Of a stretch of 64,000 nucleotides of DNA, positions 54,372-64,000 are shown one piece after another. Each line of letters opens with the position of its first letter. The first letter of the stretch is position 1. The stretch is from Trichothecium roseum (lineage: Eukaryota; Ascomycota; Sordariomycetes; Hypocreales), in assembly GCA_026184415.1 (NCBI GenBank), contig CM047942.1, positions 3,782,001 through 3,846,000 on the forward strand, given 5' to 3'. The position numbers and the translations under genes are program-made. Below the pieces are notes generated by a model that was given only the letters and a program-made list of their open reading frames with translations, was not told the origin of the DNA and made no database searches.

Positions 54372-55613
54372 TCACATCACCAACTCTTCCACCTCCATCC
54401 CACAACTCACACACGTCCTGACCGTCATCCCGTCCTCCTTCTCCACCGTTCGTCCCCATTCGTGCACGTGCTTCCCAGTCTTTATCGAGTCTCCAAACTT
54501 GGTCGCCCCCGTGCCCTGCAAGTTGCCCGTCTGTCGTCTGAATGCCTCCGTGCGAGTCTTGCGCTTCAGATCCGTGAGCTTCTCCTTGAACTTGCGCTCC
54601 TTGCGGGCCTTTTTCTGCTCCTCACGCCGCTCATACTCCGCGTCCAGAGCCTGCTCCGATCCCCACTTCTTGTTGAGAGCGTATTCTTCTACCTGGAAGC
54701 GGAGGAAGAGCATCATGTCGTGCCAATGAGACTTGTGCGGGTTGGGTTTGTTGAGGTGCGGTAGCAGCTGTGGATCGCGCAGCTCAGCTTGTCCGAATTA
54801 GTTTTTGAGAACACACGCGCAACAAAGGCCGGGGCCGACTCACGCTCTGTCAAGAGGTAATCCTGCTTGCACTCCGTCTTCGTGAGAAGGGAGTACTTCT
54901 CCGGATGCTTTTCTTTGCACTTGTTGCATAGCCTAACGTGGAAAACCTCGTCCCATAGCCAGTCTATCTCCAGACTATTGCATTCTTTACACTTCTTCCT
55001 GTTCTGCTCCTCGTCGTACGCATTCACGCCAGGCTCAAAAGGTCCATTTTTGTTCCGTTGCAGATTCTTAATGAGCTGCATTCGCTCCCACTCCTGGACC
55101 GTCATATGTTGCGGTCTCGTCTCCTCCTCCTTTGTCTTTTTTGCGCTAAAGGCGAAATTGTGAGGATCGTCCTCCGCCGTAAGGAAACCGCCCTTTGTAT
55201 CCGTCATGGCGCTCATGTCGTAATCAACAAATTTGGTAAAATTGCGCGCCGGGCGCAGCGCACCCTCCTCGCCCTGGTTTCTCCCATCGCGGTTGGACCT
55301 CGAAATTTCACTGTACAGCCGCTTGCCATTGGCAGGCTTTGTAATGTGTACGTCTGCGGTCGGGACGAAGCCGGATGCTGACTTGGTGATCTCCGGCGCC
55401 GTCCCCTTAGCTCGCTGCTCGGCTTCTCGTTGGTTGCGAATCGCTTTTGCGCGCAGGCGGTTCTCTTCCTATAATACAGGTTTTAGGGCATGAATAGACG
55501 AGGGGATGCAATGCATTTACAATGCGCCTCGTGACGTTGGGGGTCGGCGGCGATGCAGCAGCGCTTGGTCGGGGCCCTTGCTGCGCCGGCGGCGTGGATG
55601 CGCGCTCGGTCAT
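54372..55613 (-). CDS. RAD14: DNA repair protein RAD14 (XPA homolog)
   Basis: Three exons, 55521-55613, 54844-55468 and 54372-54787, 377 aa. Introns of 52 bp (gtaaat...tatag) and 56 bp (gtgagt...acaag) restore NVTRRI-EENRLRAK and LLTE-PELRDPQLLP. The XPA zinc finger is C191-x2-C194-x17-C212-x2-C215 (KKCKECNSLEID...LCNKCKEKHP). It is followed by the DNA-binding domain (KYSLLTKTECKQDYLL; KPNPHKSHWHDMMLFLR; QVEEYALNKKWGS) and a basic helix KKARKERKFKEKLTDLKRKTR. RAD14/XPA verifies damage and organises the incision complex in nucleotide excision repair in the nucleus (family knowledge). The C-terminus contains a HEWGRTVEKEDGMTVRTCVSCGMEVEE segment conserved in fungal members. The start MTERASTPP was chosen as the only in-frame ATG close to the conserved part. 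Confidence 0.92.
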
Positions 55614-56362
55614 GATGGCTCCAGGCAGTAGTACCAATATTTCGTTGGTTTTCAATGAAGCGCAAAGTGTCAATACCGAAAAGCGTGTGATGGCCAGGAG
55701 GAGAGTGAAGTTCACGGTTCGTGAAAGTGCATGTCCAGGGTCTGTCCTGTGGGGTCGTACCATACGGAGTAACCGTTCTAGTGCAGCCTGATGTCACCAT
55801 CTTGTGCCATACCGACCCACATCGATTTGTACACGCCGCTTTACGGAGTAGGTGGTACCCTACATAGTACACGATAATTATGAAGTTGGAAACAAAGGTG
55901 AAGAAAGAGGTGTGCTTTCCATGGGTATCATCGTTGATGCATCGTGGCATCCATGGTAAATAATTCCGTAAATAGACACAAAGCCCAAATTCCAGACCGG
56001 GTATTGGGTTTTCCTCGCGAACCCCGAATACCGATTGAGTCCACTACCTAGTACTCCGTACCTATGCACAAGTTGATGGGGTTTGAACGGTTCGTGTTAC
56101 AATTGACCATTCCCAGACTTTAGAGATGTCCGCTAGAAGGCCTAATTAGTGAGTTGCCATATGTAATAGTTTCACATCCACAAATACAAGACAGAACATC
56201 GCAGCATTATAGCGCATATCCCGACAATTTAGTCTATTATTCGTCGTAGTATTACAACCCCCTGCCTACTGTTGGTACATTTTCCCATGCGTCAACTTTG
56301 ATGCCCTGTATTGCGCCAGCAAGGATATGCGTGTATAATCATTCAAACATGGCTACGTACGC
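55614..56362. other. Intergenic between RAD14 and PHO88
   Basis: Holds the RAD14 promoter and the PHO88 3' UTR. TACGGAGT/ACTCCGTA motifs near 55763, 55842 and 56052. Nothing else recognised. Confidence 0.5.
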
Positions 56363-57061
56363 TTACTCCTCCTTGGCACCGCCGCGGCCGGAGCGCTCGG
56401 CAGCCTCAACAGCCTTCTTGTCGCTTTGGACTTCGCCACCCTGCATGGCGCTCATGAAGCCGGCGGGGGCCTTGAAGGGCCTCTTGAGATCACCAGAAGC
56501 GGGCTGACCCCAGACGTGGATCTTGACGAGGTTGTGCTCAAAGGCGCTCTTAAGGGGAATGATGCTCTGGATAAGAAGCGGGTTCGTGTACTTCATGTAG
56601 ACGTGCATGAAGGCCATCATAGCGATACCCATGAGCTGGCCACGGAAGGCCGTCTTGAGCTGCTGGCTGTCGTAGGCTTGGATGGTGGTGGTGACGAGCT
56701 TGCCCTCTTCGCCGGAACCAACGGGTGCGGGCTCAACGTACTTGAGCGTGGTCATATCTATGCACACATATTAGTATTGCTCGGCCTCGCGGGTCGAGTC
56801 TCGTGCTCACCCTTCTTCTTGTTGATCTGGTTTTGGACGTAGAGGTAGATCAAAGCGATGATCAGATTGCTGGCAATGTAGCCGGCGCGGACCATGTTGA
56901 GGACGTTCTCGTCGTCAAACGGGATGCGCTTGGAGACCTGCATCATGCCGAGCATGATGATCAGGTTGGTACTACACTTAACGTTAGTAACCGTTCATTG
57001 CCTACAGGCCCATGCGGTGCTTGCGCCAGAGACAAACGTACATCTGAGGACTGAGTGCCAT
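56363..57061 (-). CDS. PHO88: PHO88/SND3 ER membrane protein
   Basis: Three exons, 57042-57061, 56811-56971 and 56363-56757, 191 aa. The first exon has only 20 nt (MALSPQ-I). Splicing (gtacgt...tgtag; gtgagc...catag) gives MALSPQITNLIIMLGMMQVSKRIPFDD, the characteristic PHO88 start, then NKKKDMTTLKYVEP. Two hydrophobic segments lie near residues 30-50 and 95-115. PHO88 was found through yeast phosphate uptake, and SND3 is the membrane component of the SRP-independent (SND) targeting route at the ER (family knowledge). The C-terminus is charged (KKAVEAAERSGRGGAKEE). Length matches the family (about 190 aa). Confidence 0.92.
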
Positions 57062-57985
57062 ATCGCCGGTGGATGGTTCGGATTGTGAGGACTGGAAGAG
57101 ATGCTTGGGAAAGCAGTCGATAGCTCGTTTCTCTACTGTAGGCGGGCGATGGGTGATTGCTGAACACGGGAAAAGAAGAGAGGAAGCTCAGGTGTCTCGC
57201 TGGCCGTTTCTCGAAATGCAGTGCTGCCGCTATAGAACCGTGTCATCTTTTTTCCGACTTTGGTTTTTTTGGGGGGCGCCACAGTTTCCAACGTGGTGCT
57301 TTCTACTCCGTACTCCGTATGGTAGCTTTTTACCTGATAATTAGCTTCCCTCACCTTCGCAGACCTTCCACGCGGACGCGGCCTCGCACTAGGGTCAGAC
57401 CCATCGCCGTCTTTGTTTGAAGCCTTTGACCGCGCTTCCGATATGAGTTGCTACGACAGACCGCGCGGGCCCAGGGCGATCAAGTGATTCTTTGTCAATG
57501 GTGCGACATAATATATTGAGTCCATTCACTGATTCACTGCAGCTTTCTATCGAGTGGCCATTGGCTGTATATCACCATTGGCTGGGGTCTGATGGCGTTG
57601 GAGATAGCCATGGAGCCAGGCGAGGCATTGCGCCGATGCGGCCTCATTACATCTCATTTTCACTGATTCACTGACGATGTAGCTTGTTGTGCAACACCGC
57701 CCTTTTTTTACCGCTTCAACATTGAAGCTATCCGGGAAACAATGGCCTGAACAAAGGGACAAAACGGCATGTTTGCTGAACATGACTGATATTCAGTAAT
57801 GGTGCCTAGCTAATCCCATATCTCCATCAGTTCGAGGCCGAGATATAAGGATCAGGCAAGAACCATCTGGTTTTGAGGGAGATGAGTCAAGCATCACTCA
57901 ATCAAGATCGCAGTGACCTAGCCAGGAGCTCATTTCACCAGAAACCCCCATAAATATCAACATATATACCTCCAAATCCCTTACC
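57062..57985. other. Divergent region between PHO88 and the orphan gene
   Basis: Contains a tandem ACTCCGTA pair (57304-57319) and a G6 run near 57271. A possible TATA element for the plus-strand gene lies at 57950-57968 (CATAAATAT...ATATATACC), close upstream of its ATG. No gene. Confidence 0.5.
57304..57319. repeat. Tandem pair of the ACTCCGTA motif
   Basis: TACTCCGTACTCCGTA: two overlapping copies in a 7-bp period, non-coding. Confidence 0.85.
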
Positions 57986-58573
57986 ATGTCCTCGCCTCGC
58001 AGAGAGAGTAGCCACAGCAGACCCTCGCCAAGCTCGAGCAGGGAATTCCCAAGGCACGAACGGCGCACTCACTCTGGGGGTAGCCGGCGCAACAGCCAGG
58101 CCGACCCCGCGGTGCCTCCCAGCGGACACCAACACCCAGGAACTCCTCGCACACAGGCACCTCACAGCGGCGCGCCAACCTACGGTTCCTACTTTTACCA
58201 GGCAACCCCCAGACTGTCGCAAGCATTTCGCTCCCGCTCGCAGCCCCGACCTAGGTCGAGCGCGCCGCCGTACGAAGAAGTATGGACGTGCCGCGCACCG
58301 CGATGGCGCTCAGAGATCATGGTGACCGATAGGACAAGGGGCGTGTTTGGAGGCGTGGGCGAGCGAGTGCAATTTCCCATCAGTATTTCTCGCGGCGCCT
58401 GCGTCCAGGAAATCGTCAGGTTCCTCACTGAGGGCAGGCGCGGGGTGAGAGTCATGGTTGTGTGGCGCGACGGGGCAAAGGAGCCTCTAGACTCGCGGAT
58501 CCATTCTACGGAGACACTCGCCGCATCAGCTGAGCGTTTGGAGCTCAAGTTCGAGCAACGGGTTCACTGGTGA
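57986..58573 (+). CDS. Hypothetical protein, basic Ser/Arg-rich N-terminus
   Basis: Single open frame, 195 aa, ATG in context TTACCATGTCC with a TATA-like stretch about 30 bp upstream. Residues 1-95 are rich in Ser, Arg, Pro and His (HSRPSPSSSREF; RSRSQPRPRSS) and probably disordered. Residues about 98-195 are balanced in composition and look folded (VWTCRAPRWRSEIMVTDRTRG; VQEIVRFLTEG; RVMVVWRDG; LAASAERLELKFEQRVHW), with alternating strand-like segments. I do not recognise the family. It could be an effector-like or lineage-specific protein. Absence of a signal peptide argues against secretion. Confidence 0.5.
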   Translation: MSSPRRESSHSRPSPSSSREFPRHERRTHSGGSRRNSQADPAVPPSGHQHPGTPRTQAPHSGAPTYGSYFYQATPRLSQAFRSRSQPRPRSSAPPYEEVWTCRAPRWRSEIMVTDRTRGVFGGVGERVQFPISISRGACVQEIVRFLTEGRRGVRVMVVWRDGAKEPLDSRIHSTETLAASAERLELKFEQRVHW

Positions 58574-61082
58574 CCACAACCGAAAAGACCTTTATGACCA
58601 GCAGAATCAAGCCTGCGTTTGATTCTTGCTCTAGAGTCCCAAGTCTGCGGATGTGAAGGGGACAAAGCTAGTATTCAATTTGAGAGGGCCTCGGAGTTTT
58701 GAGTCAGGAGGCTCAAGTTAGATTGGGCTTGGAACGGTCATTTGATGGTGCCCTGTATTGTCTCTGCCGGGCACTGGTCATTACAGAGTTACCTAGGTAG
58801 TCATTGCTGCTCGTCCACAAATAGCTATGATTTGACGACTGTTATCCCAGAACGCTTCCTCCCCTCTTCCGTGTTACTAGTACTACCAGTCAGCGAAACC
58901 CATTTACTAGGATAGATATTGAGGAGTAAGCGCGTGACTGTATGCAACCGATGGCGTGTACGGTGCTCTCGATGAGACGAGAGGGATCCATGTCAAAAAC
59001 GGTGCTACCATGGCCGTCGAACTGAAGCTTGAATCCAAATGATAAGAATAGCAACGAACGATGACGGGGAACTACACAGCCCTATGATATGTGGCACATT
59101 CTTCCCCACGAGAAGCCAGAAAAGGTCCAGCCAGGAGTTGTAGAAGAGGACAATGATAAGTCTGAATGTGATTGCGCCTGCTCAGGTAATCAATCGTTGT
59201 CCACGGGTCGCCCTACGAAAGGTTGCATCTTATTAGTGTGACACTCGGAGTGGGCGCGCGCGCATACGATCAGTCATACTATGTTCAGTGCCTACGGATC
59301 ACTGCCTGTCCTAGGCCAGAGGGCGAGTCTGCCTCTCCAACGAAATCACGGATGGTTTCGACCAAACATGCAAGGCGCAAAACCGAGCGCTTAGATGACT
59401 GAGTCCCATGTTTCTAATATTTAGATGGGCGATGCACAACCCTTGCTAACTGTGCCGTCAAACTGCCACCACGATGGATGATGGTGGGTTATTTTCCAAA
59501 AAACCCCCAAGTTCTTCTCAAACTATCTAGGACAAGGCGGGCGGCAAATACCGACGGGGATGCATTGTGTATGATGCCTACTTTGTCTTTCTCTATTTTA
59601 CCCAGGTCCTTTTTATTCCCTTGAATTTCTTTCATGGCTGAGCAGTACTTAGCAGCAGTACGGAGTACTAGTCAGTGGTGTTAGGATTGGAAGCAGGAAT
59701 ATTCCGTAAGAGTCAGACAAGCAGCGGTGCCAGGTACTACTAGTAGTAGCAGTGGTACTAAGTATCATGACGCCGTTGTTTTAAAATACAAAGCGTCGAT
59801 AAAAGATTAAACGGTTTGCGGCGTAAATGTGGATGTTGCCCACACTTACTGGCACAGGTTGTCAAGTTGTTCACGACTCCACGGGTGTTGGAGTCAATAA
59901 ACTGTCGATCATGACGGCAGGCACATGTGGTGTCCTGAATTAGATGGGGGGAAGGAGGGACGTGCTCCTCCTCCTTCCTCTACGTGAGATTTCAAATGTC
60001 GTTTCCTCAGGCTCAACAAACCTCGGTACTGCCTTGCCTAGAGTACTCCATATGGTAAGGTTCCTAAGGTACGGAGTATCTACTACACCTTGATTCCTTG
60101 TTGCCCATCTGCCCTCGATCTGAAACTCTACCCAAATACCCGGCCGGCTCGCGGTGATTCTTCATGGACGCCTTCATTAACCAATCCCCTTGAGAATGCA
60201 CAGCCCAGCGAACGACCAGCCGTTGGCCTTTCTAGGCAGTCGACTCCCCCTCGAATCGCCATCCAAACATGGCCGATCCGGCACATCGTGCGGAAGAAGA
60301 GAAACTGTGGTCTCTTCCATGTCAGAAAAGAAAAACAGCAGCCAACTGCCGCGGCTTCTTTGCTGGGTAGACGCTTGTGCTTTTTTATTTTTTTATTTTT
60401 TACATGTACTGGGTCAAGTCCTTTGCTTTTAATTCCACCCCCCTTCCCCCCTCCCCCCCTCCCTCCCCTACCAACCCCGTCCCCCCAACGACTCCTCTTT
60501 CAGCCTTGGGTCCAGCCTGACCTGCCTGTCACCCAGGGTCTCCCGCAGACGTGGTGTAACCCTATGTGCCTATGGGCATGATGGGATAGAGAAGATACTA
60601 GTCGGTCAAAGTCAAGTTCTCCCCCACCATCCCAAAGGATTATTAGTGAGATCCCACTTCTTCAACAGGAACATTAGAAAACTACGTTCAAGTCTCGCTG
60701 GTCCGTGGTCGGGCGCGCCTCACCGAGAAACGTAGGCACCTACTCCGAATAGTCCGGAACAAAACTAGATACAATTGACATCTTGTTTTAGACGCCCAAA
60801 AGAAAAAAGCTCTTGCGTCGTGGTTCAGCACCCATGCTCGTCCATATTCGGAGGTTTTTTCTATTATCTTTTTCCCCAGCTACGGGCCCGCACGTTTCTT
60901 TACAAAAGTACGCGAGGCTGTGCAAAACAAGAGTACAGGTATGTAAAGGGCCAAGGATATTCCCCGTCTGACGATCAGATCTGTGAATGCCACCTACATC
61001 GTACGTGCTCCGTACGTTACCTACCCAGGAGCCTCTCACAGCCACGTTTGAAGTCAAGAAAAACCCTCAAATCTGTCTACCA

Positions 61083-61103
61083 TACGGAGTACGGAGTACG
61101 GAG
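61083..61103. repeat. Three tandem TACGGAG heptamers
   Basis: Three exact 7-bp units of the dispersed motif in direct tandem in non-coding DNA. Confidence 0.85.
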
Positions 61104-63063
61104 CGCTGCTGCCAATAGCGGCGCATCGATGCAAGAAGGTTCGCCAAGGCCAGGTTACTGTTACTCCGTACCGATTACAAGGTTGGAGCTTACCGGTCCC
61201 GAACCCCCAAGCGACATGCACACAGGACATTGAATCCCCACAGCCTCTTGCGGATGTCGAGGTTTGAAGGTTGGACAGATTTCTAGTCAACTGGTTAGTA
61301 TTGGCAACGCTAGGCAGGGCACGCAGGGCACTAGGCACACGGACAGGCTCCCATCTCCTAGATCCTATGCGGGACATCGCTCCGCACCGAGAGGGCACCT
61401 TTGTGAATCACTCGGCTGTGAAGTAATGGTACCAGCACTCCCGGGAGGGAGGTTGCTTGAAGATTTTCTTAGACCATGTTCTTTCTCCTTCTCGGCCGGT
61501 ACTACTACTCCATACAGCTCTCTACTCTCCTCCATTGGTTCACGACGACCGGCCCGCTTCGAAATCCCAACACAATCAAGCAATCGGGCTATTTCCTGAG
61601 CCAAGTTGACACCCGCAACCTACGGAGTACAGAGAGTTTCTAAAGAAAGAAGCGGCAGTACCATACGGAGTACTAAAGACTATACTACTTGCCAGGGGAC
61701 AGGGTGTTGAACGAGAAAGCTGGGTATGCCGTTCGCCCTCTCCGTCGCCTCCAGGCCCCCTTGTCTAGTTCTCCTCGTACCCTGTCAAATCAGCTGTCAA
61801 GTTTGGCTAATTGAAAGACAAACACCAATCTACACATATGTAGCGCCAAAGGAAAAGAAGACTTTCTACGGAGTACCGAGCGATCAATTTTATGTTTTCC
61901 CTAGGGGGCATGGTGTAAATGCCTCGGGGAGATCTATCTTGCCATTTCAATAGCTACACACCCGCACGCAGGCCTTTTCGCCCGAGAAGGACACCCTTGT
62001 CACCGTGTACCGCATAGAACCCCTCGTGCATAGAACCCCCCTGCCGACATATACGTTTTCACCCGCAAGGCAGCCTACACTTGCATACAAAGTGCTACAC
62101 GCCAACGACATACGGGACACGTGCAGACGCAGCACCTGTTTCTCCCTCTCCTTCGTGCCGAGTCACGGTTGCCGCCAAGGTGCAGATGAACAGGTACGTA
62201 GCATCATAATCAGGCCCGGTCTATTGATGAAATCGAAAGAGTCATACTATAGGGACCCTCTCCCATTTTCCCTGCCTAGGCCGCCGCGCGCAGAGCCTAA
62301 AGAAAACGGTAGGGTTTGACTATTGCAAGTGCAGCTTGGCGTTTTTTTATGTCCCAATTATTTCCTCTAGGGCCGGAGACTAATAATATATTTACATGCG
62401 TTAGCAGCAGCAACTGCTCCGTACATGCGTACGTAAGGAAACCAAAACGAACAAGGAAAAAAAGCATGTACAGAGTGCGGTGAAGCAAAGCCGGACGTTA
62501 CCTACAGCCCAGCTTTTAGAGCTGTTCCTACGCCGAAAGAACTTTGTTTTTATGGTAACCTCTGTGCCCTCTTTCCATGCCCCCTATGGAGCGCTGGCGC
62601 CTGTTCCTTTTTACTAAACCCACGTGCTCCACACGTCGATATATCTCATCTGTTGCTATCAAACTTGGCGTTAGGAAGGAAGGAGCTCGACCCTGACTTT
62701 GCCCTTGTTGTTATTGTTGAACGCCGTCCACGCTGCGTGCTGAGCCTTGCAGCGACGACGACATCGCCCGCGAGGCACAGGCGGGAAGAAGGCGGGAAAC
62801 CCCCAATCAGACGGCCTGCCTCGCCCCTCCCCTCCCCTCCTCAGGCATCCTAAAAGGCACATGGTGGGTAACGTACCAAAAAGAATAAAAGAAAGAGTTT
62901 AAATCACCAGGGCTGAAGGCACAAGCTCCCAAAGTGTGAACAGCCTCGTTTTAAGGGAGAGAAAGGGGGAGGGATGGGTTTGGTCAGAAAAGGGTCCGTT
63001 TCCCCCCAATTTGGGGTACACGCCTATATGGTTTCACTTTTTTTTTCTTCCCTCGGAGGATTA

Positions 63064-63086
63064 AGTAGTAGTAGTAGTAGTAGTAG
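63064..63086. repeat. (AGT)n microsatellite
   Basis: Seven to eight AGT units, followed by CAGTAGTA. Confidence 0.85.
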
Positions 63087-63252
63087 CAGTAGTATATTTC
63101 CGTATATATTGGAAACGATGACTTTGTGGCGGTGATGGGTGAGATACATGTCAGAATGTTTCTTGGTGGTCCTTGTTTGCCTTTTCCGGAGTTGTATGGA
63201 AGTGAACGGTATTGCCTACCTCAGCCCCCTAGTAGTAGTACGTGAGAGCATG

Positions 63253-63275
63253 CATACATACATACATACATACAT
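63253..63275. repeat. (CATA)n microsatellite
   Basis: Nearly six CATA units between two GTAGTAGTA stretches. Confidence 0.85.
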
Positions 63276-63414
63276 AGCAATAGTAGTAGGAGTACCTAAG
63301 TAGTAGTAGTGGTGGTTCTCCGTTTTCTCCATTACCACTTTATCCCCGGTATTGTCCAGAGGCAGGGTTCGTCCAAGTTTCCTCTCCCATGCAACCGATT
63401 ACCATACTAATCGG

Positions 63415-63435
63415 TACGGAGCACGGAGCACGGAG
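63415..63435. repeat. Tandem (T/C)ACGGAG heptamers
   Basis: Three 7-bp units, TACGGAG, CACGGAG and CACGGAG, followed by TACTT: a diverged tandem array of the dispersed motif. Confidence 0.8.
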
Positions 63436-63916
63436 TACTTACATACATAGTAGCAGTGCTCCGTAGTGCTCCTACCATAATCGGTACGGGGAGAGAAGAA
63501 AAGAGTGGGGGGGCGTCCGCTTAGTTGCCTAGAAGGGCACCGCACGTACCCGCACATGTGCAATGCTGTCTGTATACACACTCCAGTGTGATATTGGAAT
63601 ACCACAGCCGGTCTCTCCCCCCTTCCCGGGGTTACCCTTCTTCTTTTTTTTTTTTCTTCTTCTTCTTCTTGGTTCTTAATTCATTTTCATTGTTGTACCT
63701 ACCGTGGTTTGTATCATCAACCTTAGTACTCCCTAGTCCGTACCTACGGGGCCCCCGCTGTTTGGTTCACTCGTTTCCTCTTTTCCAGGCACACACGCCC
63801 CTTCAGCCTAGCGAATACGCACCCATGACCCTTCTTTTTGCCTAATCTGGGATTCTGGTCTTCCTAGTCTCTAATACGTAGTACTCCAAACCACTGGCAG
63901 TCTCTCCCCCCGTCAT

Positions 63917-63957
63917 TTTATATATATGCATATATATATATAAATATATATATATAA
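63917..63957. repeat. AT alternation
   Basis: TATATATGCATATATATATA-type alternating AT of about 40 bp near the right edge; could extrude as a cruciform. Confidence 0.85.
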
Positions 63958-64000
63958 CGGTTCTTCCCGCCACCATGTTTTCATGACAACAGACAACGGT

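Larger units (their letters stand above)
58574..64000. other. 5.4-kb region without a recognised gene
   Basis: No open frame of 60 codons or more exists from 58574 to 60089, and those beyond are short and biased. The region carries TACGGAGT/ACTCCGTA copies near 59660, 60071, 61084-61104, 61165, 61622, 61665, 61866 and 63415-63437, C/T tracts at 60430-60490, a TAG run, a CATA run and an AT alternation near the right end. A heavily spliced or non-coding gene cannot be excluded. Nothing resembling a transposon end was seen. Confidence 0.5.

Noticed and set aside
63917..63957. Telomeric or centromeric repeat at the right edge
   Set aside because: It is a simple AT alternation with no TTAGGG array.
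1..64000. Secondary-metabolite cluster or CRISPR/prokaryotic elements
   Set aside because: No PKS, NRPS, terpene synthase or P450 was seen, and no spaced direct-repeat array; gene structure is fungal throughout.

Overview
The window reads as chromosomal DNA of a filamentous ascomycete (Pezizomycotina, probably a sordariomycete; the order cannot be settled from sequence reading alone). The evidence is short GT-AG introns of about 50-200 bp, Zn2Cys6 transcription factors, a striatin of the PRO11 type, a fungal NOD-like receptor and PHO88/SND3. No rRNA, CRISPR array, bacterial operon or recognisable transposon was seen. Long intergenic stretches are packed with microsatellites and with a short dispersed motif, TACGGAGT/ACTCCGTA.

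Layout. 1-9 kb: two minus-strand genes, a large acidic conserved protein with one membrane segment and a cysteine-rich single-pass surface protein. 9-14.7 kb: gene-poor. 14.7-17.2 kb: a Zn2Cys6 regulator whose zinc-cluster codons are split over four exons. 17.2-23 kb: gene-poor. 23-31.5 kb: a second Zn2Cys6 regulator, a MINDY-type deubiquitinase with a possible C-terminal CaaX box, and a steroid 5-alpha-reductase-like protein. 32.3-43.4 kb: two near-identical tRNA-Asp(GTC) genes in the same orientation bracket an intron-dense decayed GMP synthase paralog, an aldo/keto reductase, the mismatch-repair/meiosis protein MLH3 and a LicD-family protein. 44-58.6 kb: a SesB-hydrolase/NB-ARC/TPR receptor, striatin, an MCT-type MFS transporter, RAD14/XPA, PHO88/SND3 and a small orphan protein. 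58.6-64 kb: no gene recognised.

No biosynthetic cluster is evident; most genes are scattered housekeeping or signalling functions. MLH3 and RAD14 are both DNA-maintenance genes but are 14 kb apart. The most unusual item is the GMP synthase relic at 32.8-35.6 kb. It is alignable end to end as 18 exons with the reading frame preserved at every junction. Yet it has an in-frame TGA, has lost the glutaminase cysteine and histidine, and has an altered ATP-pyrophosphatase loop. The second unexplained signal is the dispersed TACGGAGT motif: about 47 copies by hand count, none found in an assigned exon.

Exon boundaries were deduced by eye from reading frame, splice consensus and family conservation. 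All homology statements rest on recognition, not on a database search.
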